Under the pieces are notes generated by a model. It saw nothing but the letters and a program-made list of their open reading frames with translations. It was not told the DNA's origin and made no database searches. This document shows, one piece after another, positions 22,869 to 33,629 of a stretch of 64,000 nucleotides of DNA (position 1 is its first letter; each line of letters opens with the position of its first letter). The translations under genes and the position numbers were made by a program. The DNA is from Phoronis australis (taxonomy: Eukaryota; Phoronida; Phoronidae): assembly GCA_002633005.1 (NCBI GenBank), contig NMRA01000912.1:37629-101628 (forward strand). Reading direction: 5' to 3'.

Positions 22869-25800
22869 GTAAGCACTTTAATTAAACTTGCACCAGTTTC
22901 ATTACGGCGTTTTCCCGTTGCTCCCAACTTGTTCGATTCTATAGCCCAACAACAAGTTGGAAAGTTTACCCCTGTAGCCAGTATCTTACACGACTGATGA
23001 AGTCCGTTCTGGCATTTATGGTTGGAGGGACAGCTCTCTTTTGTTCGATAATTGCTCTAATCTCCAATACGATCGTATCTACCCTGACTGGGCTGTGCTG
23101 TTAAAATAAAAGTTAAGATATAACCTATTTGAACATAAACCAATAGCATTTCTGAAATCTTTGTTAAATGGTGATCATATGTTTAGTTTTTGAATTACCA
23201 AAATCGCCCAACTGCAACCGAAGTTAGGACAATCTATTCTTTCCGAATACACCAATTCACTCTGAGTTTGACTGTGCTCACATGTGGTGGTTGTCACGCG
23301 CTCAGAACCCCCTACGTCTGGTAAAGTCACTGAACGGGAAAACCGTACGCTGTCATGTTTCAAAACGGGTCTGCTGTAGGGAAACTGGTCCAGAACTCAA
23401 TCGAACTATCGTGCACGTAAGTGAAGGTTTCAAATTACCCCGTAGAACGCCAACTGCTGTTGAGTCACCAATTAAGAAGGGGTCACGCTGACGCTAAGTG
23501 TGTTATTACACTGTATCTTGGGTTTACCGACGTGACCAGTGAGCTCATTGTGTTTGCAATGAATGAGCAACAAAAATTGTACTGCTGTGCGTAAACTTGG
23601 AATCCTGCATAATCTCAAGATGGCGTATTCGTGAACTTACGATACACTAGGAAACTTGGCCGAGTTCACTCAAATAATCACGATCACGTTGATAAAAATT
23701 AACGCTGCACTAAATCAAATTACATGTTATTAAAATATTGTAAACTTTAACCAACCTTTTTTCAACTCTCTTGGCGATCTTGTTCTCCAAACAATAAATA
23801 ATTTAACCATTCACATATTCCTCCGATTTTAATGTGTCACAAGTTACGGTGCATGAGAAATTGGGTGGACGTGAGGCCAATAATTAAGAAAATTATTTTC
23901 ACTGAACAAAAAAATTCACCCGACTGGCTTAATGAGAATTCAATTCGAAGTTCAAACATAACGCGATCTTGAGATTAAGCAAGATTCCAAGTTCACCCAC
24001 TGCAGTACCAGCGTTCGATGATTGCACGACGCAAAGGTCTGTTGTGCATTGTAAGACACTATGATCCGTCTGTAGAGTGTCAAAGCTAATATAACTATAA
24101 AATCTTTGAGAGTGTTGTTATCAGAGTGGGCTGTGCTGATTTGCTAGGATCGCTGAAATATGTGACCCAGCGAGGTCATCAAATCAACCACAGAATGTTT
24201 ATACAAGTGATAACAAACCACCGACATTTCTTTGAGTGTCGTTTATCATTCGCGCCATCCCAATGACAAAAATTGTTAAAATAGAGCGGGAGGGAGGGAG
24301 AGGGAGAGGGAGAGAGAGAGAGACCTTTTTATTATATTAAAAACCCACATAGGACTCCGTTTGCGGTGCTATCGCGCGCGCATTTCAACGCCCCGCATTG
24401 CTCTTGTTAATGCTATCATCAACTTTATCAACTTAAAAAGTGAAAATTTGCAAAGCAACGCTACTGGCATTCTGTTACTCACTGCTCAAAAAGTCATTTT
24501 TGAATTAAATTCTTTCTTGAAAACACTGATATCGCATTACTTAAAGGGGGAATGTAGTGCTATCGGGATTGCACCCAAACTTGTTTTGAAGTTTTTACCT
24601 TAATGAAGCGGAGTCTATCTCTATAGGGGAATCGCCGATGAGGTTACTACAAACATCGATGCCTGTCAAGACCACTGATTTCATGTCGAAAGAATTCAGT
24701 TCCATATGCTTTTATTATGCGCCCACATATTTATATGTGGACGCATTATGCCGTCATCTCTGTCCGTCCGTCCGTCCGTCCGGGTGGCGTCCGTCCGGCG
24801 TCCGGCGTCCGCTGCTCTATTTCCAAAACCCTTTGACATACGTTCATGAAATTTGACACATATGTTCCATTCATGAATGGGACGGCATGTGCGAACTTTC
24901 GGACGGATCCGACTACCGGTGTGCCCCCTAGTGGCAATTGTAGTTTTTTACGCTTACCTTTGTATCTTCAAAAGTCCTGAACGGATTTTCATGAAATTTG
25001 CTATGTAGGCACCTAGTAGTGAGATGACGCTATCCTGCCGTTTTCGGATGGATTCGACATAGTTTGCGCCACCTAGTGGCCATTTTTAGTGTTTTCGAGT
25101 CTGTTTTTGTGCTTCCACCCCTCTATCAACCAAACCGCTCAAAGGATGATTGTGAAAATTGGCATGTATATGCTTACTATGTAGAGGATGGTTGACGATG
25201 ATTTTCCGACGATTTCGACTACTGTGGCGCCTCCTAGTGGCAGTTTTGTTTTTTTGCGCCTATGGCTGTATCTCCTAAACCGTTCGCAGGATCTTTACAA
25301 ATTGTGTAAGTATATTTATATGATGTTAACAACGGAAGATGACGACTTTTGGTCGGATCCGACTACCGGTGTGCCCCCTAGTGGCAATTTTAGTTTTTTA
25401 CGCTTACCTTTGTATCTTCAAAAGTATTGAACGGATTTTCATGAAATTTGGTATGTAGGCACCTATTAGTGAGATGACGCTATCCTACTGTTTTCAGATG
25501 GATTCGACGTAGTTTGCGCCACCTAGTGGCCATTTTTACTGTTTTCGAGTCTGTATTTTTGCGTCCACCCCTCTATCAACCAAACCGCTCAAAGGATGAT
25601 TGTGAAAATTGGCGTGTATGTGCTTACTATAAGGAAGACAGCTGACAATGATTTTCAGACGATTTGGACTACTGTGGCGCCTCCTAGTGGCAGTTTTGTT
25701 TTTTTGCGCCCATGGCTGTATCTCCCAAACCGTTTGCAGGATCTTTACTAAATTTAGCAAGTGTATTTATGTGATGTTGACAACGGACGATGACGACTTT

Positions 25801-28800
25801 AGGATGATTCTGATTACCGGTATGCCTCTAGTGGCAATTTTAGTATTTGCCTCTAGTGGCAATTTTAGTATTTTACATTGACCTCTGTATTTTCATAGGT
25901 CTTCAGGTGTATACTTTGTGTTACTTCGTGACTGTGAAGGAAAAGTTCCAAGTAGAAATTTGTTTCTGGCATTCTAATGCTGTGCTAATCTCGTATGTTG
26001 GTAAATTTGTTTTTAATTCTATGTTTCTGTGGTGCTTTAAGCAACTGGTGTATAGGATGTGCTTGTATTATGAAGATTACTCACATTTTGCCCCTAGCCT
26101 ATTGAGAAGACAATGACCATGCCTTTCCATTTTGCAAAGTATGCCCTCTACTGGCCACTTTATGGTACCAATAAACAACCCTAGAAGGATACCGTATGCG
26201 GTGCAATTGTGGGCGCATTTCAACGCTCCGCGTTGCTCTTGTGTTGTATTTGACCCAACCAAGTTGGCTTTCAGGTGTTAGCGAATGTTACATTGAATTG
26301 CAATAGTGGACACTATGTTTACTACGGCAGACACGCCTAGGCGTGTTAACTGAATGGCATAGATTTTATTATATAACGTGCAATTAATCAGTTTAGGCAG
26401 TATAAAAATACAAAAACGTGGAAGTTTCTGTTTGTAGATCTTGTTGCGTAATGACGGATTTCTGGGATTCCCCGGTGGCGAAACACTGACAAGCGAGTCG
26501 GTAATCGACGGAGTTAACCGAAGAATGCAAGAAGAAATAGGACTAGATTTGTCGAAGCATCGTTGCACTGGAAAAGACTATATGGTGACTTATAAAAAGC
26601 CGGGGACAGACATGCTGTTTCACTTTTTTGCCAAGGAAGTTTCCTTCAAAGACTTTCTTCTGATAGAGAGCACTGCAATGTCCTCAGGACAATACGGGAA
26701 AAAGGTTCGTATAGCGTTTCTGAATCACTTTTCTACCTTAATTACGGATAACGCTTGAAGGAGTCTGCGCAACAAGTTGGGGGTAATTCGCCACAGCGTC
26801 GTGTGTTCTATGGCATCCTTACGGTGCGAAATAGAATTCTCGAAGTACGCCACTAAGGAATTTATATTCCCTGATCTTCTCCATAATTGATTGCATTACG
26901 TTCAACTTTCCACTGTGCAGTTAGCGACAAGGCAAGTCAATGTCAGTGTCTAAGGTGAAAAAATGTGTGTTCCTTAGCAGACTGAAGAGACACGTCCCTG
27001 ATAAATCTCTTGCCTACGCCGCTCATACATTCTTTTTTTAGACCCATGAAAAGGTCAAGACAAACACGCCACGTGTCTTTCACTCCAAATGTTAAGCCTA
27101 GATTTTCAATTACTTGATAGAAATGTTTCAGACGACTACGAAAGCTAAACTGCTGCGGTAACGACATTGAAATGCGGTTTAGACCGTAGGTGGCACTCGA
27201 CAGTTTTTGATGATTTGGGCTTGAAAATGAACCACTGAGGTCGAATCAGCTCCAGCAGTCTGTTCCACAGGATGTAAAAATCTTGCACAAAGTCTAACGA
27301 AACTGATTCCAACGTCAATTTTCCACCTTTTACGACTGCCGGAAGTGCCGCCGGCTACTTGAAAAAACAATAAAAAATATGCCAAATCAGTAGTTTTCAC
27401 AGCAGTTACTACGAACTGAGAGAGAAAGCATTCAGACTGCCAAAACCGTCTCCAGATTCCAGAAATCAGGTTAAAAGTGGGTGTCGACAAGCCAGATTTT
27501 TCACAAATCCAATTAGTCTGAAGAGTACCTGAATTTCCTGCTCAATTTCAACTTCCCGTTTGCAAGCACTGACAAGCCACGGTTGAGCAATAAGTGGGTC
27601 AAGGGGTCAACATTTGACAATCTTTCAATCATAACAGATTCAAAAATCAAGCAAATGCCATTCGTAGCCTTCACATGTAGACAGAACTTGAAATGCCCAA
27701 CCAACCCAGCAGGCCCCAAATTGGGGGTTATCAAACTGAACTGTGGCTCAATTAAAAAAGCTATTGAGTGTCACCATAGGCCTACATGAAGAAAACCCGC
27801 CATCGTACTCACTATCTCGAAACCAGGTGGGGTGCGTGGTGCGATTGATTCCAAGACGTCGTGCTTGGATGCCGGGTGAGGTGGAGAAAGCACACCTAAT
27901 GTTGTGTCACTGGACCTCACCTTTTACTCATTAAGTTAATGATGACCTGTAGTGTCCTTTTGTCATCTCTCGCGCCGGACATTGGAAAGAATTCAGTATT
28001 TTCGCAAACGGCTTTATAAACTTGTGGTTTTTGCCCCTGTATGGCGCCTGTACTAACCAAGTGTGGCATGAGCGTTAACGCAACCGACTTCTTACTTCTT
28101 ACGCAGGGGCGGATCCAGGATTTTGAGTTGGGGGGGGGGGGCAGGGNGGGAATAACCAGAATTTCGGCAGATGCGCTCGTCCAGCCTAAAATGTGAGGAC
28201 GCAGAGGCCTCTAATGTTTGGAGTTGCGGACCTGTTGACTAAAAAAAAAACGGTAAGCGGGGTTTGTTCAGTTTGCTCAGGGCCTATGCATTGTTTATTT
28301 ATCCCCCGACGAGCCCCTGCTTGCGCGCACCCGGACTCCCAAATGGCCCCCTTGACCCCCCTCTAAATCCGCCACTGCTATCCCAGAGAGTACCCGACAT
28401 CAGTTCATCATTTTTTTAATGTTTATTACGAAATCTTCAGAATACAATGAATATACATAACCCAGAAAGCGCCAAGAGGCATTAGATCTGGGTAAAAAAA
28501 TACAAAGAAGTCTATATACAATGATTATATACGAATACATAAATAAAAAAACTGATGTTAAGAATACAATGATATATGACAACGAATGAAAATAATTCAT
28601 TTTCATACAGATATATAAAATTCTATTCACTCACACAAAGAGATTTAATGTTATAAAGAAATTCTGATACTATTTCAAATAAAACCTTATTTTCGTTTGA
28701 GTTAAGTTCTTGACATCCATATACTATAGAAAGAAATTAATTTTGTTGTACAATTGCGGAATTTCAGAATATTTTTTATAAACATTGGGGTATTGTTCGA

Positions 28801-29342
28801 GTGCCTGGAAGAGTTGTACCCTCTCCTTCTTGCATACCTCACAAGCAAAGAAAACATGAGGATATGTCTGGGTATCTCCATGAAATGCGTTTTTCTCTCC
28901 ACGCTCAATCTCTAACTCGGGATGTGACGACTTGAAAATTTACTCAGAGAACTCGTGGCTCGTAATTCGTCAGTTTTGGAGTCGAGTCTCATGTAAAATT
29001 TGTGGTCACAGGTCTTGGCGACTGAAAACTCTGCCAGCTGCTGTGAAGAAAGATATTTCCTAACGCCTTCCTCATTGATTTGTGTATTGTTAGAGTTTTG
29101 GGTCAGATTCACCGACTATACCAAGCTTACATTTCATGACGTAAGTCACATATAAAATGACAATTTGCTACTTTCAACAGGTACTCGGGTGCATGAGAAT
29201 ACCTTTATGCACGTTGGAGAAATCTCGTGGATGGCCGGCTTTCTTAAAGAACAACTTTGCAGAGAACTCGAAACAACAAATGTGCCAGGCGTTACTAATG
29301 CATGGAATTCTGGAACCGAGCGAAATTCCCCAGCCGATGTAA
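22704..29342 (+). CDS. NUDT16: NUDT16-like Nudix hydrolase, complete, 3 exons
   Basis: 197 residues spliced from 22704-22868, 26438-26704 and 29181-29342, about the length of human NUDT16 (195). The family hydrolyses inosine diphosphates and removes caps from U8 snoRNA and other RNAs, mainly in the nucleus. The start at 22704 was chosen because it gives family length; an in-frame stop lies at 22635. Exon 1 ends GSYTHFGNTMMFAK...AAVM, joining in frame to ILLRNDGFLGFPGG, as in the family's GWRHACHALLYA...AILMQMRFDG.LGFPGG. The Nudix box spans residues 69-91: Gly69, Glu75, Arg83, Glu87, Glu88, Gly90. Residue 84, normally Glu in the REx2EE core, is Arg. The last exon (VLGCMRIPLCTLE, FLKNNFAENSKQQMCQALL) matches the NUDT16 C terminus. 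It could instead be a NUDT16L1-type non-catalytic relative. Confidence 0.93.
22895..23340. repeat. Dispersed repeat, copy 2 (first copy at 13648)
   Basis: Starts just inside NUDT16-like intron 1, about 27 bp after the donor. Same order of blocks as the copy in the FANCD2 intron, with an extra stretch around AACAACAAGTTGGAAAG that is missing from the first copy. Confidence 0.85.
24283..24323. repeat. GGGA/GA microsatellite
   Basis: GGGAGGGAGGGAGAGGGAGA continuing as GAGAGAGAG, in NUDT16-like intron 1. Confidence 0.9.
24350..26242. mobile_element. Composite repeat element with 450-bp tandem monomers
   Basis: Bounded by direct repeats of about 55 bp (GCGGTGCTATCGCGCGCGCA and TTTCAACGCCCCGCATTGCT at 24363; related copy at 26199). 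Inside lie a palindromic GCCCACATATTTATATGTGG near 24721, a (CCGT) run at 24763-24781, and tandem 450-bp monomers (GGATCCGACTACCGGTGTGC at 24905 and 25355, decayed third near 25805). Each monomer has three sub-repeats marked by CCTAGTGGC. Not coding. An inverted relative lies at 38440-38957. Confidence 0.7.
26438..26704 (+). CDS. NUDT16: NUDT16-like exon 2 (Nudix box)
   Basis: 89 codons. Acceptor TTTGTAG, donor GTTCGT, which is weak. Encodes GFLGFPGG, the Nudix helix (GVNRRMQEEIGL) and LFHFFAKEVSF, matching the family's VVAHFYAKRLTLEE. Without splicing the frame runs on to a stop at 26758; the fit of exon 3 argues for splicing. Confidence 0.95.
26760..29180. other. NUDT16-like intron 2, mostly unassigned
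   Basis: Minus-strand open frames of 73-103 codons at 26943-27734 have no family I recognise. A GGCGGATCC-type element lies at 28106-28378 and AT-rich DNA follows. Confidence 0.4.
28106..28378. mobile_element. GGCGGATCC-ended non-autonomous element, copy 1
   Basis: Left end GGGGCGGATCCAGGATTTTG, right end CTAAATCCGCCACTG, an imperfect inverted repeat. The interior CAGATGCGCTCGTCCAGCCT and ACCTGTTGACTAAAAAAAA recur at 62349-62640 and, inverted, at about 58840-59018. Contains an unresolved base at 28147. Confidence 0.7.
29181..29342 (+). CDS. NUDT16: NUDT16-like exon 3 and stop
   Basis: Acceptor TTCAACAG, 53 codons then TAA at 29340-29342. VLGCMRIPLCTLEKSRGWPA and FLKNNFAENSKQQMCQALL align with the family's VLGLVRVPLYTL...FLENSFIGSAREQLLEAL. 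Confidence 0.95.
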   Translation, partial: VLGCMRIPLCTLEKSRGWPAFLKNNFAENSKQQMCQALLMHGILEPSEIPQPM

Positions 29343-29514
29343 TCAAGTTCAAACCGCCCTAGGAGCCTTAGGAAAAACACCATATGACACAAATATTAAA
29401 GGATCCACAGAAAAGGTGAAATGGTGTTATGTGAGGACAGAGCTATTGAGCAATTTCGGAAACCAAGTTTGTTTATTAAAACATGTTTTCTGAATGTATT
29501 GAACACAGTGCAAG

Positions 29515-29520
29515 AATAAA
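29515..29520 (+). terminator. Polyadenylation signal of the NUDT16-like gene
   Basis: AATAAA, 173 bp after the stop codon, followed by T-rich sequence. Confidence 0.7.
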
Positions 29521-29836
29521 TATTTTTATACACACGTGCTATAGTAAGTAGTTGTTGAAAGTTCATTGTACTCGAATTAAATCTAGTCTGCTGAACAATA
29601 CTCACAAGATTAAAGGCGAAGGCAACCTTTTTTCATGTCACTTTTAGCAAAAATAAGGTTCGTTGATTATCCCAGACACATTTTCCACTTAATTACAGCT
29701 TTTCGTAATTTGATTAATTTCTCGTCCTCTACTCCGGAAGTGACATTTTGGGAGGCAAGAGTTTCGCGCCAATTTCTTTTCATTATAGTCTGACTGTGAG
29801 AGCTGTCGAGTCAGTTTCACCCAAGGGACAAACTCA

Positions 29837-30467
29837 GGTATCCCAGTTCGCCGACGATCTCGGGTTCTGAGCAAGTGAAAAACAGGAGACAGTTGTCCAA
29901 GCACGCTTCCAGCGGGCACTATCAAAACTGGAGGACTGGTGCTCCATCTGGCGCATCAAACTCAATGCCGCAAAATCACAGGTCATCCTGTGTCACCGCA
30001 AACGCAAACTGCGACCGTTCAGTCTTTCACTATTTGGTGTCAGGCTCACAGCAAAAGCAGAGGCCACTCTGCTAGGGGTAACCTTTGATCAAAGACTGAC
30101 GTTACAACCCCACGTCGCACGCGTGTGTGACCGTGCAAGAACCAGAGTCAAGCTTATGTATCGATTGAAGGGCACAGGGCGGGGCGCTAGGAGCGACTGC
30201 CTACTACTGATCTACAAAATGTTCATCAGACCCCTATTCGAATATGACGCGATCGACATTTCAACCTGTGCTCCTTCCACAATCGAAAGACTACAGAAAC
30301 TACAAAACTGGGCGCTGAGAATTGCCGAACTGACACACTACACGAACTCGCCGGAATGCAGACTGTCTCCGACACGCTGCAGTCACTCCGCGAAGCCACA
30401 CTAAGCCGCATTTCCGAGACAAGCCTATTCCAGGAGCACTTAAGGGTCCTAGCCCTGCTCAACTGGT
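29837..30467 (+). pseudogene. Non-LTR retrotransposon reverse transcriptase, 3' fragment
   Basis: Begins just before the catalytic motif (SQFADDLGF), then an in-frame TGA where Trp is usual, then KLEDWCSIWRIKLNAAKSQV, EATLLGVTFDQRL, MFIRPLFEY and RLQKLQNWALRIA. This is the palm-thumb part of Jockey/CR1-like LINE reverse transcriptases. A frameshift near 30330 moves the reading to a frame ending LFQEHLRVLALLNW and TAA. At least two lesions; not functional. Confidence 0.88.
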
Positions 30468-30722
30468 AAAAACTGTCCCGACGGGGCAGTATAAAGACAA
30501 CCAAACTGTCGTGACAACCATGTACCGGAGCACTAAGGGTTCGGGCCCTGCGCTACTGGTAACTGTTCCGACGGGGCAGTATAAAAATTCGTGACAACCT
30601 TCTACCGGAGCACTAAGGGTTCGGGCCCTGCGCCACTGGTAACTGTTCCGAAGGGGCGTCGGGGCAGTATAAAGACAACGGGGAAAAAAATTTCGCGACG
30701 GGGCAGTATAAAGACAACCAAT
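30436..30722 (+). repeat. Tandem tail repeats of the LINE fragment
   Basis: About three units of 80-90 bp carrying GAGCACTAAGGGTTCGGGCC, CTGGTAACTGTTCC and GACGGGGCAGTATAAA. The first unit overlaps the end of the reverse-transcriptase frame, so the array arose by duplicating the LINE 3' end. Confidence 0.85.
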
Positions 30723-31074
30723 CGGTAGCATGACAGCTGTTGCCAACAAGCTGGCTTCATGCGAATCAAACTCTAAGCTGTTGCCATCAAGCCAGCTTCA
30801 CACCTACGATGTCAATAACGCTGTTGCCATCCAGCCAGCGTCTCGTCTCCAGAAGAAAACTGAGATCAAGAACACCACCTCTACCACCACCGGCCTACCA
30901 GGTCCTGACCTCGATCTACGTCCACACCAACCACAGCAAGGGCAGAAGGCGAGAGCCTCCGATCTCGCGAAGCTGTGTCTTCATCTACTCTACTCTCCTG
31001 TCGAGTCAGTCATTGTTCCACCTCGGTTGTTATAAGTTCGGTCGTCGTTTGCTTTTGTTTACAAGTCAGTCAAC

Positions 31075-31440
31075 ATGCCACGCTGTTGCTGCGTGCCGGG
31101 ATGTACTCAGTATCGTCTCACACGCGGTTTGGGTACCTTGCGTCGCTTTCCGAAGGATGACACACTTCGCCGTACTTGGCTAGCTCGTTCATGTGAAGAA
31201 CGCAGCGCTACCCGTCCACGCAACGTACAAAGCAGTGGAGGGTTACCGAGTGTGTGGCAAGCATTTTCTGCCGTCAGATTATGACAGAGATATGTACGCT
31301 GAATTGATGAAGGTCCCTGCGAAACAACACCTGAAGAAGGGTACCGTCGCTGTTGATTCCCGGCAGTGCTCCGTCGCCAACCCCGAGACGTGCGTTTTTG
31401 AAGCGAGAAGCCTCGCGAGCTGTGGCCACTATATACAGTG
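31075..31440 (+). pseudogene. THAP zinc-finger N-terminus of a Kolobok protein, frameshifted
   Basis: Starts MPRCCCVPGCTQYRL, then TLRRFPKDDTLRRTW, giving the first Cys pair and FPKD of a C2CH THAP zinc finger, a DNA-binding domain typical of transposases. The second half (KAVEGYRVCGKHFLPSDY, with the CxxH pair) is in the next frame, so one base was gained or lost near 31180-31190. It then reaches a stop at 31439. No catalytic domain is recognisable downstream. The start codon and first Cys pair lie inside the inner inverted repeat. Confidence 0.85.
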
Positions 31441-33249
31441 ACTGAAGGCACTTCATCTACTGTCACCCGTGCCTCCGAACGTACCCCATCTTGCGTGCAA
31501 TTCCGGTAACTAGCAGTGACTCGCCCTGTGTTGTTGTTTCTAGGCCCGGCAGAGCCTGTAAGCAGCCCTGCAGCCATGTTGAGTAGTGGGAGTGAATACA
31601 GGCCCAGTTAGACACCCAGTTAAGAGGACAGTTCGTCATCCTAATGAACACATCGGTGAGCCTAAGTTTGATTATAAGTTTATTGTGGACTTGTATTGGA
31701 GCTATTTGGAAGGTGCCAGGTGTGTGACGAGGGGGTCACACGGCGGGATGTAAGCAGTTTGGGTGCTCAGATCACTCTCCAGTGGGAGTGTGTCGCGGGA
31801 CACTCGGGCAAGTGGGACAGTTCTTCCTCTGTACGTGAGACGATAATGAGTACACCCCAGTAGGCAGCAACAGCGTGGCATGTTGACTGACGCGTAAGCA
31901 AAAGCAAACGACGACCGAACTTATCACAACCGAGGTAAAACAATGACTGAATCGACTACTCTCACAGTCAGACTATATGAAAAGAAATTGGCGCGAAATT
32001 CTTGCCTCCCAAAACGTCACTTCCGGAGTAGAGGACGAGAAATTAATCAACTTACGAAAAGCTGTAATTAAGGGAAAATATGTCTGAGATAATCAACGAA
32101 CCTTGTTTTTGCTAAAAATGACATGAAAAAAGGTTGCCTTCGCCTTTAAACTTCTAATCTCTAGAATTTACACAATGTCTGCAGTATTTGTACATGAACT
32201 TCATTACTGCACTTCGTAAAACAGGAAGTGCAATCGTTTCTATGCAACCGACACTGTGTATTAAGAGAGTACCAATAATTTAAACGGATACTATTAACCA
32301 GCATGCTTTGCGCGGATTCAGTACACAAACCACCACCTATTACTAACTGTGAAATTCGATACTTCCCTGGAATGATGAAAACACTGTTCATCTAAATTGC
32401 CATCAGTGAATTACACAAAGGATTCGGTTTATCGAGATGAGTGACCTTGCCCACAGTCGTCATTTAAATGACCCGAAGCGTTAGTCACACTCTCCCATCC
32501 AGTGGCAAATTTTGTAAGGAGTTATGGAAGTTGAATGATCAAACTTTTTAAAAAAGATTAGTAAAGGTCTACACAGCATTATTTTGTTTCAATAATTGAA
32601 ACGTCATGTCGGTGTTAATGTCGGGTAATGGTCAAAACCGGATTTAGTATCGCTTTAAGTAGGATGAAATTCTTACAGCCTGCTATTTCAGAAACACTTT
32701 CTAACAAAAATTGGTGGGAGGTTCCACTTTTCCCGGCTGGGCATTGTTAGGTCGTCCACAATATTTCAAAAATGACTGAAACAACGACAAATGTAACGGG
32801 GGTGGTCGAGCTTTCAAAAATACTTTTTGTCAGTGGTGGCAGCACGAGCATACATGTACACAGAAGACGGCACTGTCCTTACACCGCTTTGTTATTAGCT
32901 GCCATTTTGATATGCGCAAAGGTTTCTGGGAAAATGTTTGATGTACGTTCGGAAGAGATTCCTCAGCAATACGCCCGTAAGGTGCTCTTTGAGTGTTTGA
33001 TAATCAGAGTGGCCAAAAGGCTATATGGTTGTTAGGTTTTAACTGTCAATGCCAAATTTATAAGCGTGAAGAAAGCTTATCAATGTGATCAGATTTCATC
33101 AATAACATAAGGAAATACATACATGTACTGAACAATTTTTGATCTTTAGCGGTGTAGAAAAAACGCACTCACTCAGAGTATCAGCCGATCTTTTTGTTTT
33201 GAATTATTTAGTTACTTTAAACCAACACCTGCCATAATATGGAAAATGT

Positions 33250-33629
33250 CCTAAAGAGCGACCCGAGCGAGTGTTTTTTTTCTGAAAACCGCTGTTGGAT
33301 TGGAAAAATGGCGTTCTTTCAGTTTTTTAACGCTAGGCATACCTGCTCGCTACATGCCAGATATCAGAAGTCCATTTAGGTGAAAACATGTTTGCCACTC
33401 CAACGCAACAAAAAACATCAACACCTTTTGAACCGTAGCATCATCATCGTCGCAAATGTTTCATTTCAGTCTAAAATCACTGAGCGAAGTGCCAGATTGA
33501 GTTTTAAACTTTAAAAAGTTTGACTTTCCGAGCAGATTTTTTCTTAAAAGTCACTATTGTTTTTCTAAAATCTAGTTCATGTTAATTTCCCCTTTTTAAT
33601 CGGCTCTCGTTTGGGGGCGCTCTTTTAGG
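33250..33629. mobile_element. Possible MITE with CCTAAAGAGCG ends
   Basis: Left CCTAAAGAGCGACCCGAGCG and right GGGGGCGCTCTTTTAGG form an imperfect inverted repeat of about 17 bp. No clear target duplication. Confidence 0.4.

Larger units (their letters stand above)
29816..30997 (+). mobile_element. LINE fragment nested in the Kolobok element
   Basis: Flanked by a perfect 13-bp target duplication CTGTCGAGTCAGT (29803-29815 and 30998-31010). It carries the 3' part of a non-LTR retrotransposon reverse transcriptase on the plus strand, then tandem tail repeats and about 270 bp of Pro/Thr-codon-rich sequence. No poly(A) tail is seen. 5' truncated. Confidence 0.85.
29614..32145. mobile_element. 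Kolobok-type DNA transposon, decayed, TTAA target duplication
   Basis: Flanked by TTAA at 29610-29613 and 32146-32149. The ends AGGCGAAGGCAACCTTTTTT and their complement start a terminal inverted repeat of about 300 bp: right arm 31838-32145; left arm 29614-29815, resuming at 31011-31120 after an insertion. TTAA duplication, AGG ends and a THAP-domain frame are the known combination for the Kolobok superfamily (T2-like ends TTAAAGG). The THAP frame is frameshifted, so the copy looks inactive. Confidence 0.85.

Noticed and set aside
24763-24781. CCGT repeats as a CRISPR-like or regulatory array
   Set aside because: Simple microsatellite inside a repeat element of an animal genome; no spacers.
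26705-26758. Read-through of NUDT16-like exon 2 to a stop at 26758
   Set aside because: The following residues do not match the family, whereas exon 3 at 29181 continues it precisely; possible as a minor retained-intron form.
26943-27734. Series of minus-strand frames inside NUDT16-like intron 2
   Set aside because: No domain recognised, no splice sites joining them, and no repeated occurrence to show an element.
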